From the NCBI GenBank assembly GCA_964439745.1, contig CAYTQK010000091.1, forward strand, positions 1 through 11,253: a stretch of 11,253 nt of DNA. The letters are read 5' to 3'. Under the pieces are notes generated by a model. It was not told the DNA's origin. It ran no database searches and worked only from the letters and a program-made list of their open reading frames with translations. A program made the translations under genes and the position numbers. This stretch comes from CAYTQK01 sp964439745. GTDB lineage: Bacteria > Desulfobacterota > Desulfobacteria > Desulfobacterales > Desulfosudaceae. Positions 1-6,764 of the stretch are shown one piece after another. Every line of letters begins with the position of its first letter. Within the stretch, counting starts at the first letter, position 1.

Positions 1-229
1 CGATATCAGAGGCCGCCCACCAGACATCATCTTCATCCACATCGTAAATGGCCTTCATGCTCCACTTCAGGGCCAGGGCATGACCGCCGTTATCCCGGAC
101 AACGCCCTTGTGCTGGCCGGTAGTGCCGGAAGTGTAAAGAATATACAAGGGCTCCGTGGCCGCCTCCGTCCAGAACGTTTCCGGAGCGCTGATCGATTGC
201 TGATAAACGGTTTCGTAGCGATTGATCAT
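1..229 (-). CDS. prpE: Propionyl-CoA synthetase, N-terminal part, internally deleted, runs off window
   Basis: Acyl-CoA synthetase of the AMP-binding family, which activates propionate (or acetate) to the CoA thioester with ATP in the cytoplasm. The protein starts MINRYETVYQQS; ETFWTEAA at residues 17-24 matches the extreme N-terminus of PrpE proteins. From residue 25 it reads TEPLYILYTSGTTG, the P-loop-like AMP-binding motif, then KGVVRDNGGHALALKWSM and WWAASDI, all typical of PrpE. In full-length PrpE about 200 residues (the ACAS_N region and the first part of the AMP-binding domain) separate these blocks; here they are fused in frame at about 155-163. The start is supported by AGGAG a few bases upstream of the ATG and by a promoter at 309-337. 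The frame stays open to the window edge. The family is clear; whether the shortened enzyme is real or active is doubtful, since part of the adenylation domain is missing. An assembly deletion is equally possible. Confidence 0.8.
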   Translation of the reverse strand, partial: MINRYETVYQQSISAPETFWTEAATEPLYILYTSGTTGQHKGVVRDNGGHALALKWSMKAIYDVDEDDVWWAASDI

Positions 230-308
230 GGCAGGCTCCTCTTTCGGCAGGAAACAACAGGTGGAAAAATGATTAAACGATACTACAAGATTAACGAATT
301 ATATTTAT

Positions 309-337
309 ATTATGATACAATCAGGGCGAATGGTCAA
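309..337 (-). promoter_or_regulatory. Sigma70-like promoter for prpE
   Basis: On the minus strand, TTGACC (332-337) is followed after exactly 17 nt by CATAAT (309-314), each matching the sigma70 consensus at 5 of 6 positions. It points at the prpE start at 229 and would give a leader of roughly 70 nt. The area around it is AT-rich. No operator was recognised. Confidence 0.55.
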
Positions 338-363
338 TGCTGACGAGGGCCAGCCCCTTTACA

Positions 364-463
364 TTGCCCCCTTTATATTTATAAATTCACAAAAATATGA
401 TATGAATTTTACGGGGGTTGTCTTCTGCAAAGTAAGAGCCAGGAGCAGGCTTGCCCCCTTTAT
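364..463. repeat. 13-bp direct repeat, second copy contains a TTG start
   Basis: TTGCCCCCTTTAT occurs at 364-376 and again at 451-463, 87 bp apart, in the space between prpE and the HEAT-repeat gene. Both copies are followed by AT-rich sequence. The second copy includes the proposed TTG start codon of the HEAT gene. Between the copies is an AT-rich stretch with a possible -10 box TATGAT at 396-401, but no convincing -35. The repeat may be a protein-binding site or a small duplication. Confidence 0.4.
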
Positions 464-2244
464 TTGAATTTATGACAAGAGCAGACACATTGGAACAGCC
501 GGAAAAGCAAGTCCATAGATCCCTTTCCGATAAGGAATTGCAGGATGCCAGGCAGGCTGTCAAGACGTTCCTCCTGGCCTGGAAGAATTACGGCCTGTAT
601 CCGGAAGACCATGTCAATACGATAAAATCCTTTGAAAACCTGATTGCCGCCTTCAGCAATTATTTCACAAACCATGGTGATCTGCGGCTGACGGTGGAAA
701 AAGACCGTCTCCTTTGCAGTTCTGAAGTCGTTTATGAGGTTTCACAGGAGGCCTCGTCGGAAGATATTACGACACTCCTTTATCGTGACGGTGTCAAATG
801 GATCGAGTTCCAGGATGGTCTTACGCTGGAGGAGATCGCCGCCTTTTTCAGGATAGCCAATAATCACCGATCATTTACAGAGGAAGCCGAGGGCGACATC
901 GTCACCGACCTGATCGATGAAGAACTGGAATACATTGATTTCAAGGCGGTTGATATTTTCTGGCAGGACCTGCTGCTCATGGATTTTTCCAATCTTCCCC
1001 CACCGGCGACTCAGGATGAAGATGAACAAAAGGAGCAAAAGGAAGCAGACCGGCCCCGGGAACCGGAAAAATCGGACAAGGAGGAAATATATGCCAGAAG
1101 TATTGCCGATCTGTTGATCAATGATGCCGATCTGGCGTTGTCCGCTGCCGATAAGGAAAGACTGCGGCAAATGGTGGAAGAAGAAGAAAGCTGGATTATT
1201 ACCGAAGACCTGTTTGACCTGCTGCTGATCATACTCAACAGCCAGTCCGATCCTGAAAAATACGAAGCGGTTTTGGATTTCATCCTGGAAATGGCGGTGA
1301 AAACCATTGAGCTGGACAAGTTCGATCTGCTGATCAGATTATTGGAGTCGCTGCATAATCTCTACACCAACGAATTATCGAAAAAGGATTGGCGGCGCCC
1401 CCCCATCAAGCTTTTTTTTCAGGACGTAAACGATCCTGAAATCTGCCAGCTCATCTGCGACAAGCTTCTGGAAGTGCCAGCAAGTGAAATTGAAACAGTC
1501 AAGGGGCTGGCGCAGGTGCTGCGTTATTTTTCGCCCCGGGTTATTCCTTTTCTGGTACCGGTCATTCTACAGAGACGTTCAACCGAGATACAGCAGATAG
1601 TCACGGATGTGATCGTGAAAAAGAGCCGGCGAAACATCGAGATGCTGGAAGAAATCGCGGAAAAACATGGCGAGGAGTTGGGGACCAGGCTTCTGGCCAT
1701 ACTATTTCCTCTGGATGGGGAACAGATCGATAAAATCCTGTTCCGGATGTGCCATCATTCCTCCGACATCGTGCGCAGAAAAGCGATCAGGGAACTGGTT
1801 AAAAGGGACCCCGCCTACGCCCAAAAGCTGTTTTCACTCATTGATGACCCCAGCGAAGAAATACGCGCCGGTATCCTGTCGGCTTTTGTCGGGCAGAGGT
1901 CTGCCGCCCTGGAGAATATGATGCTGGACTATATAAAGGAAAATATCGGAAAAAAAGATCCGGCTCATATCCTCGCCTGTTTTGAAGCCCTTGGCCGCTG
2001 CGGTTCCAACACGGCGGTGCCGTTTTTGAGAAAAATACTCCTTGGCAGAGGATGGAACCGTTTTATGGGTACCGGGAAACCAATCTTCCGTGAGGGTGCC
2101 GCCAAAGCCCTGTCTTTGATTGATACGCCGGAAGCAGCGGCTGCTGTTCAAAAAGCCTCGGTAAGCAGGTTTGGAGTGGTCCGGGAATCATTGAATAAAA
2201 TAAAGACCAGAAGTAATGTCTCCGGAGATAGCACCCATGTCTGA
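451..2244 (+). CDS. HEAT-repeat protein with N-terminal domain shared with the downstream HD-GYP protein
   Basis: Predicted cytoplasmic protein of 597 residues, without signal peptide or membrane segment. Residues about 35-137 form an alpha/beta domain with motifs LLYRDGVKWIEF and GLTLEEIAAFF that resemble the N-terminal domain of the next gene's product. Residues about 183-212 are a highly charged, proline-rich linker. Residues about 215-580 are alpha-helical and end in HEAT-like repeats, clearest at 437-480 (DIVRRKAIRELVKRDP, then EEIRAGILSAF) and 505-590 (ILACFEALGRCGS, REGAAKALSLID). HEAT repeats are protein-binding scaffolds; no catalytic motif was seen. The TTG start at 451 has AGGAG at 441-445, whereas the in-frame ATG at 472 has no Shine-Dalgarno sequence, so TTG is preferred. 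The 3' end overlaps the HD-GYP gene by 8 nt, which suggests translational coupling and a common pathway. I infer a regulatory or scaffolding partner of the phosphodiesterase; a specific function is not known to me. Confidence 0.8.
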   Translation: MPPLFEFMTRADTLEQPEKQVHRSLSDKELQDARQAVKTFLLAWKNYGLYPEDHVNTIKSFENLIAAFSNYFTNHGDLRLTVEKDRLLCSSEVVYEVSQEASSEDITTLLYRDGVKWIEFQDGLTLEEIAAFFRIANNHRSFTEEAEGDIVTDLIDEELEYIDFKAVDIFWQDLLLMDFSNLPPPATQDEDEQKEQKEADRPREPEKSDKEEIYARSIADLLINDADLALSAADKERLRQMVEEEESWIITEDLFDLLLIILNSQSDPEKYEAVLDFILEMAVKTIELDKFDLLIRLLESLHNLYTNELSKKDWRRPPIKLFFQDVNDPEICQLICDKLLEVPASEIETVKGLAQVLRYFSPRVIPFLVPVILQRRSTEIQQIVTDVIVKKSRRNIEMLEEIAEKHGEELGTRLLAILFPLDGEQIDKILFRMCHHSSDIVRRKAIRELVKRDPAYAQKLFSLIDDPSEEIRAGILSAFVGQRSAALENMMLDYIKENIGKKDPAHILACFEALGRCGSNTAVPFLRKILLGRGWNRFMGTGKPIFREGAAKALSLIDTPEAAAAVQKASVSRFGVVRESLNKIKTRSNVSGDSTHV

Positions 2245-3688
2245 TGGCGAAAAAAACAAGGCTTATTCAGAATTTGAAGATTTTGTGCGGAATTTTTACA
2301 GCCTGAGCCAGATGGCACGAATTCACAGAGAAAACCATACGCTGGTGACAGAGGGAATCGAAAAATTTTTCAATTCCATTAAAAGCTGCCTGGATGGGGA
2401 GGCCTTGACGTTCAAAATTTCCAATGACCAGTTGTATGTTGATGATGAAAAGCTCAGCTACACCAGAACCACCAAGAGTCTTTTTGATAACATCATACGT
2501 TATTTCAGCGCCCGCGGCCTGGAGGGCGTGCGCCTGCGCCAAGCCGTCACGCAGGCCTCTGCCATGGAGATCCTGACCTTCATGCACCTTCTGGACAGTG
2601 CGGAACAAAAACCGGAACCGCTCGCCTGGATTATCGACGGTCTTGAGGCTGCCAACATCCAATGGGTTGAACTGATCAAAAAAACGGAACGGCCCCAGGA
2701 TGACAGTGACGCCTCTTACAAGGACAAGGCCGAACGGATGGAACGGGCCAGAAAAGACTACACCTATGCCAAGGCCTCTCTTGAAGAAGTCGCCCAGAAG
2801 CTTACTGACGGGAAACGTGAGGTGGGGATAAGGAAAACCGTCCGGGTCGTCCAGGACATGACGGCCAATCTCATCGAGGATGATGAGGTTTATGCCGCCA
2901 TCAGCACCCTCCGGATATTTGACGACTACACCTATACGCACTCCGTGAATGTGGCCATGTTATCCATGTGCATCGGCAGGCGCATCAACCTCTCGCGTCG
3001 CAATATCGTCAGCCTTGGCATCTGCGCCCTGTTTCATGACCTGGGTAAAATTGAGATCCCCAACGAAATTCTGCGCAAAAAGGAAAAGCTGAGCGACAGC
3101 GAGCTGAAACTCGTTGAAGAGCATTCATTGAACAGCGCCAGATTGTTGTTACGGCTCAAGGCCTCTCCGGAAGGCAAGGCCAGAATCCTGGTGCCCATGT
3201 TTGAGCATCACCTGAAATACGACCTGTCCGGCTATCCCCATGCCGACTGGAAAAAACCCATGACCCTTTTCGGAAAAATTATTTCCATTGCCGACAAATA
3301 TGACAATTTAACATCAGCGCGGGCTCACCGGAAATACCTGCTCAGCCCGGACCGCGCCCTTGGCTGCATGTATGACCGGGCCGGCCAAGACTATGATCCC
3401 ATCCTCATCAAGGTACTCATCAATATTCTCGGGGTATACCCGGTGGGCACCCTGTTGAAGCTGGAAACCGGCGAACTCGGCCTGGTCGTCAGTTCTCCCA
3501 GCAGGGATTTTAGAAAAAGGCCGTTGGTCTGTATCCTGGAAAAAGGGGAGGGCGGCAGTTATCAGAAAAAGGAAATCATCAACCTGGACGAACGCGATCC
3601 GGAAACGGGCCGATATAAAAAGGATATTATCGAGACCTGTCACCCCTCAGCGCTCGGGATTCAGCCCGTGCAGCATATCTTTTCCTGA
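2237..3688 (+). CDS. HD-GYP domain cyclic-di-GMP phosphodiesterase
   Basis: Predicted soluble signalling enzyme of 483 residues that would hydrolyse cyclic di-GMP. The N-terminal domain (about 21-121) is related to that of the upstream HEAT protein: SNDQLYVDDEKLSY, then RGLEGVRLRQAVT and EILTFMHLL. A helical linker (about 150-215) follows. The HD-GYP domain (about 225-405) carries the metal and catalytic residues: H235 in YTHSVNVA, HD at 267-268 and K271 in FHDLGKIEIP, H296 in EEHS, HH at 324-325, GYP at 332-334, and D353 in ISIADKYDNLTS. The usual HHE..DGSGYP block is altered to HHLKYDLSGYP, but the GYP and the histidines remain, so activity is plausible. A C-terminal extension (about 405-483) resembles small beta-rich tails of related proteins. 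ATG 2237 has GGAG at 2224-2227 and overlaps the upstream stop as ATGTCTGA; an ATG at 2216 is in frame but has a poorer ribosome site. Confidence 0.9.
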   Translation: MSDGEKNKAYSEFEDFVRNFYSLSQMARIHRENHTLVTEGIEKFFNSIKSCLDGEALTFKISNDQLYVDDEKLSYTRTTKSLFDNIIRYFSARGLEGVRLRQAVTQASAMEILTFMHLLDSAEQKPEPLAWIIDGLEAANIQWVELIKKTERPQDDSDASYKDKAERMERARKDYTYAKASLEEVAQKLTDGKREVGIRKTVRVVQDMTANLIEDDEVYAAISTLRIFDDYTYTHSVNVAMLSMCIGRRINLSRRNIVSLGICALFHDLGKIEIPNEILRKKEKLSDSELKLVEEHSLNSARLLLRLKASPEGKARILVPMFEHHLKYDLSGYPHADWKKPMTLFGKIISIADKYDNLTSARAHRKYLLSPDRALGCMYDRAGQDYDPILIKVLINILGVYPVGTLLKLETGELGLVVSSPSRDFRKRPLVCILEKGEGGSYQKKEIINLDERDPETGRYKKDIIETCHPSALGIQPVQHIFS

Positions 3689-3753
3689 TGGCTTCGGAAA
3701 AAGTTTAAAAATGTTATGCCCGCCATGTAATAAAAGTATAAATTTTTGATTTT

Positions 3754-3783
3754 ACTTAAATACTTAATCACTTAAAACTTAAC
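3754..3783. repeat. Four tandem ACTTAA motifs
   Basis: ACTTAA occurs at 3754, 3762, 3770 and 3777, with spacings of 8, 8 and 7 nt. It lies in the AT-rich space between the converging HD-GYP and HD-domain genes, just before the hairpin at 3787. It may be simple sequence or a short binding array. No function can be read from it. Confidence 0.4.
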
Positions 3784-3786
3784 ACT

Positions 3787-3820
3787 GCCTGTAAAAAAGA
3801 CTTTACAGGCTTATTATTCT
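3787..3820. terminator. Terminator hairpin between convergent genes
   Basis: GCCTGTAAA (3787-3795) pairs perfectly with TTTACAGGC (3802-3810) around a 6-nt loop. On the plus strand it is followed by TTATTATTCTTT, a usable U-rich tail. On the minus strand the hairpin begins 3 nt after the stop of the HD-domain gene and is followed by AT-rich sequence. It probably ends both transcripts, though neither tail is an uninterrupted T run. Confidence 0.65.
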
Positions 3821-4704
3821 TTATCTGGTCCCGAAACAATGGACAGCTGCATCAAAGACTCCACCACGGTTTCCTTCATCATTCTTATATTGTACTTGAT
3901 GGCATCCTCGTAAAGGTTCCTGTCGATATTCCACCTGTCCCGGAAATGATAAAGCGCCGCGGAAGAAATTCCGTTCAGTTCATTTTTCATCCGTTGCCGT
4001 GCGATTGAGCGATAAAAGCCTTCGGTTTCTTTAAAAAGCTCCAGCGGGGTCTCAAACCCTTTTATCCCGGCTTCCTGAAACTCCAGAAAAAGCAGGGGAA
4101 GTTTTTCCTGGTAATACTTGTCTGCCATCTGGGCCAGCAGGTCGGCGGTTCCAACGATCCTGGCCATGGTTTTGACTTCTTCGGACGCAAAGGGAATATC
4201 GCCCATGGGAAAGGCCAGTTCCGTGCACTTGATCATATGGCCGCAGTCGCGGATGTCTTCCCGGGAATAACCGTTGTCAGAGAGATATTTCTCCATGGCG
4301 GCGATGGAGCGATTCTCGTGACCGATGGTGTATTGGGCCCCGGTACCCGCCACTTCTTCTTCGGTCTGGATCAGGCCGGTATCGTGAAAAAGCGCCCCGA
4401 TCAGGCAAAGCTGAACCAGCCGGGATGAAAAAACCGCCTGCTGAACATGCAATCCATGAATGAGCCGGGCCGCCGCCAGAGCGGTGGAACAGGTATGCTC
4501 AAGGTTATGATATTTTGTGTTTGCCGTCCGGTATCCGGGAAATTTCCCGGTGAAGAGGTGGATGATATCTCCGAAAATCTTTTCGATCAGCGAGGGATCC
4601 AGGGAAGGGTCGATCAGGTGCAGGATATATTTTATCTCGGCCAGGGTATCCGCAGGAGAGCTGGTATCTGTCAGTTCATAAAGTCTGTCGTTATCTTTCA
4701 TCAT
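3814..4704 (-). CDS. HD-domain (PDEase-like) phosphohydrolase
   Basis: Predicted cytoplasmic metal-dependent hydrolase of 296 residues. Residues about 60-200 carry an HD/PDEase-like motif set: H66 and H70 in YHNLEHT, the HD pair H107-D108 in ALFHDTGL, H129 in GHE, H156 in DCGHMI and D188 in GTADLLAQMAD. The spacing resembles class-I cyclic nucleotide phosphodiesterase-like HD domains rather than HD-GYP, and no GYP block is present. The C-terminal third is helical. The substrate cannot be told from sequence; nucleotides or cyclic nucleotides are the usual candidates. The start is MMKDND at 4704 or 4701; an in-frame stop lies at 4708-4710, so it cannot extend further. No strong Shine-Dalgarno sequence is visible. 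It converges on the HD-GYP gene, which fits a local cluster of nucleotide-signalling enzymes, but co-regulation is not shown. Confidence 0.8.
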   Translation of the reverse strand: MMKDNDRLYELTDTSSPADTLAEIKYILHLIDPSLDPSLIEKIFGDIIHLFTGKFPGYRTANTKYHNLEHTCSTALAAARLIHGLHVQQAVFSSRLVQLCLIGALFHDTGLIQTEEEVAGTGAQYTIGHENRSIAAMEKYLSDNGYSREDIRDCGHMIKCTELAFPMGDIPFASEEVKTMARIVGTADLLAQMADKYYQEKLPLLFLEFQEAGIKGFETPLELFKETEGFYRSIARQRMKNELNGISSAALYHFRDRWNIDRNLYEDAIKYNIRMMKETVVESLMQLSIVSGPDKE

Positions 4705-4766
4705 GTGTCATTGAAGGGTCTTAACCCAGGATAGTTCATGAATTTTTTCAGGGGATCGGGATCTAA

Positions 4767-4790
4767 TCGACTCGTCAAATATCCGGGTTA
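4767..4790 (+). repeat. Dispersed repeat copy 1
   Basis: The 24-nt segment starts TCGACTCGTCAAATA and ends CCGGGTTA. It matches the copy at 4922-4945 at 20 of 24 positions and is related to the reverse-complement copy at 10909-10930. It differs from both at the base after CTCGT (C here, G in the others). It lies upstream of the minus-strand HD-domain gene. Confidence 0.5.
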
Positions 4791-4921
4791 AAGATTCAGT
4801 TGCGGTTGGCTTGTTAGCTGGCAATCGTTTTTTTAACCTGTTTTTTGAATATACCATGCCGGGAGTCAAAATTCAGTCATCATCACCCTTTTGTTATCGT
4901 CAGCCCTTTTTCTTTTTCAAG

Positions 4922-4945
4922 TCGACTCGTGAAATACTCGGATTA
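4922..4945 (+). repeat. Dispersed repeat copy 2
   Basis: The segment starts TCGACTCGTGAAATA and ends CTCGGATTA, in the same orientation as copy 1 and 155 nt from it. It lies upstream of the cold-shock gene, shortly before the weak promoter candidate. Confidence 0.5.
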
Positions 4946-5005
4946 CGCATTTTTCTCTTGCTTTTTAATTAAAACGGGGGTAGGGTAAAGAAAATCAACA
5001 AGACG

Positions 5006-5036
5006 GATTGCCGAAAGTCGGCGGTCCGTAGCAATC
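5006..5036 (+). promoter_or_regulatory. Possible structured 5' leader of cold-shock gene
   Basis: GATTGC (5006-5011) can pair with GCAATC (5031-5036), enclosing a small inner hairpin CGA/TCG (5012-5014 with 5018-5020). It sits about 75 nt upstream of the start codon. Cold-shock mRNAs often have long structured leaders that act as thermosensors; whether this one does is inference. It does not match a riboswitch consensus that I know. Confidence 0.3.
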
Positions 5037-5110
5037 TGAAGGAAGTTCCCATTACCCGATGGTATCATCATGCAGGCGATGTTGAAAATTTTACAAAAGG
5101 AGGATGTATC

Positions 5111-5311
5111 ATGGCTAATGGAACGGTAAAATGGTTCAACGATCAAAAAGGTTTTGGTTTTATTGAGCAGGAAGACGGACCGGATGTGTTCGTTCATCAT
5201 TCTGCGATCAACGCCACCGGATTTAAATCCCTTAACGAAGGTGACCAGGTCACGTTTGAAGTCGAACAGGGTCCCAAGGGACCGTCGGCATCTAATGTAA
5301 CGGTTGTCTAG
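5111..5311 (+). CDS. Cold-shock protein, CspA family
   Basis: Small cytoplasmic single-stranded nucleic-acid-binding protein of 66 residues, an RNA chaperone of the cold-shock domain family and of normal length. The start NGTVKWFNDQKGFGFI contains the RNP1 motif (KGFGFI, residues 13-18), and DVFVHHSAI contains RNP2 (VFVHH, about 26-30). The five-strand OB fold appears complete, ending in SNVTVV. The start is fixed by a strong Shine-Dalgarno sequence, AAAAGGAGG, shortly upstream. It is monocistronic: a perfect intrinsic terminator follows at 5344-5383. Which Csp paralogue this is, and whether it is cold-induced, cannot be decided from the sequence. Confidence 0.97.
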   Translation: MANGTVKWFNDQKGFGFIEQEDGPDVFVHHSAINATGFKSLNEGDQVTFEVEQGPKGPSASNVTVV

Positions 5312-5343
5312 TTTTACCCTTCAGATTTATCTGATGCAACCAG

Positions 5344-5383
5344 GAGGCATTCTTTCGCAACGAAAGAATGCCTCTTTTTTTTT
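5344..5383 (+). terminator. Intrinsic terminator of cold-shock gene
   Basis: GAGGCATTCTTTCG (5344-5357) pairs without mismatch with CGAAAGAATGCCTC (5361-5374) around a CAA loop, followed by nine T residues (5375-5383). It lies 32 nt after the cold-shock stop codon. This is the clearest terminator in the window. Confidence 0.95.
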
Positions 5384-5684
5384 GTACCGCGACCGCAGCC
5401 CGCACCAGCCGGGAACCGACCGTTGGCAACCTCCCGGGCACCTCCATCCCCGCCGCCTCAAAGACCGCCCGGATAGTCTCCGCCGGGCAATTCATGGGCG
5501 GAGCTCTTTTCAAAGAAGGCGGCCTGCGTCCGCATGGGACATGTAATCGTTCTATTTTTTCATTGTTTCCATCACTGGGGAGATTCGGGTAAGGTAGGCC
5601 AAGACCGGCTTAAAAGACCGTACTGTCCCCTGGCGAGTTTGTGAGGCAGCGATTCTGAGCAGAATGAATGAAAAAGGGAAAACC
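5384..5684. other. Non-coding gap with a GC-rich possible gene relic
   Basis: The 300 nt between the cold-shock terminator and the flavoprotein gene contain no gene I can name. About 5390-5545 is much more GC-rich than the preceding region, and a set of third-codon-like positions is enriched for G/C. That would fit a decayed coding fragment in either of two overlapping frames, one plus and one minus, neither of which resembles a family I know. About 5590-5660 includes GACCGTACTGTCCCC, a string reminiscent of repetitive or mobile-element ends, but no partner inverted repeat was found. Confidence 0.4.
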
Positions 5685-6764
5685 ATGAGCGGACAAAAAA
5701 ATGCCCGAATTATTATTGTCGGTGCGGGAACCGCCGGGCTGAGCACGGCCCTGGCGCTGGCCCGGGCGGGGATTCTGGCCACTGTGATCGAGCAGCGCCA
5801 GGAAGACGCCTTTGGCAACACCTGGTGCAATGACGTGGAGGTGGCCACCTTTCTGGCCGCAGGCCTGCCGGAACCACTGGACGAGCACCTGGCCTTTGGC
5901 TTTGACCATCCCTATTTTGTCCGCAGCCGGGACGGCAGAATTGAATATCGCATTGATGATCTGCAGCTTTATCCACTGATGATGTCGCGGTACCAGGAAT
6001 ACCTCCAGAAGCAATGCCGGCAAGCGGGGGTGGTTTTTGTTTTTGACACCGAGGCCACGGACCTGGTGATCCGGGATGATTTTGTCGCGGGTGTTACGGT
6101 CCGCGACCAAACCAGCGGCCGGCAGCAGTCACTGGCGGCGGATATGGTGGTGGCCGCCTGCGGTGACAAGGCGGCCATATTCGCGTCCCTGCCCACGTCC
6201 AGCCCGATTGATCTGGGCATCGACGAGGCGGATTATGTTTTTGCCCTGCAGGAGTTGTGGACGGTGGACCGGGATCATGCCGCCCGGGTCATAAGCGAAA
6301 AAAATATCATCGACAAGGGCGTTATCTGCCATGTAGGGGTCTCCGGCGCATATTCCATCCTGCTCTACCAGCTGGACCTGGAACGGGGACGCTTCGGTAT
6401 TCTGAGCGGCACCAGGATCCAGGACCCGGGAGTAAGACATCCGCGCGCGGTCATGGACGAAAAGATAGCGGACCTGGGCTTCTGCCGGGAAAAAACGTAT
6501 GCCGGCGGCCGGCATATTCCCTTGCGGTATCCCCCCTTTTCCCTGGTCGGCAACGGTTTTGCAGTGGTCGGCGACAGCGCCTTCATGGCCAACCCGCCCA
6601 GGGTCAATCAGCGGCTGCGGCAGCCGCCGATAGCCAGGCATTCCATTGGTCGCGGTGATTTTGGATCCACTGATCCACGTGATTTTCAATATCTTCCGGT
6701 TTATCCTCGCCTTGAAACATCTTATTGTTCTGGGCGACAATGTCGTCCAGTGAAATCGACATGA
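5685..6764 (+). CDS. FAD-dependent oxidoreductase (geranylgeranyl reductase family), truncated with an unrelated tail
   Basis: Predicted flavoprotein. From the ATG at 5685 it begins MSGQKNARIIIVGAGTAGLS, the dinucleotide-binding Rossmann motif with IEQ at the end of strand 2, as in FixC/geranylgeranyl-reductase-like enzymes. A second FAD motif, GFAVVGDSAFMANP, lies at about residues 291-304. In the family this is followed by a GEG-containing loop and about 90-100 further residues. Here homology stops at about base 6596, and the remaining roughly 55 residues (PRVNQRLRQPPI onward) are the antisense of the convergent protease gene's 3' end, overlapping it by 161 nt. The enzyme therefore lacks the loop that completes FAD binding and its C-terminal domain. 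AAGGGA at 5674-5679 supports the ATG at 5685; ATG 5664 is in frame but has a weaker ribosome site. The substrate is unknown. It is likely a pseudogene or an assembly junction. Confidence 0.75.
   Translation: MSGQKNARIIIVGAGTAGLSTALALARAGILATVIEQRQEDAFGNTWCNDVEVATFLAAGLPEPLDEHLAFGFDHPYFVRSRDGRIEYRIDDLQLYPLMMSRYQEYLQKQCRQAGVVFVFDTEATDLVIRDDFVAGVTVRDQTSGRQQSLAADMVVAACGDKAAIFASLPTSSPIDLGIDEADYVFALQELWTVDRDHAARVISEKNIIDKGVICHVGVSGAYSILLYQLDLERGRFGILSGTRIQDPGVRHPRAVMDEKIADLGFCREKTYAGGRHIPLRYPPFSLVGNGFAVVGDSAFMANPPRVNQRLRQPPIARHSIGRGDFGSTDPRDFQYLPVYPRLETSYCSGRQCRPVKST

Larger units (their letters stand above)
4705..5110. other. Intergenic region between HD-domain gene and cold-shock gene
   Basis: This 406-nt stretch has no supportable gene. 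It is AT-rich and holds two imperfect copies of a dispersed repeat (4767-4790 and 4922-4945), which also occurs near 10909, and a possible folded leader at 5006-5036 before the cold-shock gene. A weak promoter candidate for that gene is TTGCTT (4958-4963), a 17-nt spacer and TAGGGT (4981-4986); both boxes match consensus poorly. Short frames with ATGs at 5059 and 5070 have no ribosome site. Confidence 0.6.

Noticed and set aside
80..343. Plus-strand frame opposite prpE
   Set aside because: The minus strand gives the clear acyl-CoA synthetase sequence with promoter and ribosome site.
2267..2941. Open minus-strand frame of 224 codons inside the HD-GYP gene
   Set aside because: It is antisense to a well-supported gene and shows no family motif.
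5006..5080. Cyclic-di-GMP (GEMM) riboswitch upstream of the cold-shock gene
   Set aside because: A GAAAG loop and a GATGG string are present, but the conserved core of the GEMM class is missing.
5059..5129. Short upstream frames before the cold-shock gene
   Set aside because: Neither ATG (5059, 5070) has a Shine-Dalgarno sequence and the second overlaps the real start out of frame.
5590..5660. Insertion-sequence end suggested by GACCGTACTGTCCCC
   Set aside because: No matching inverted repeat, target duplication or transposase was found in the window.
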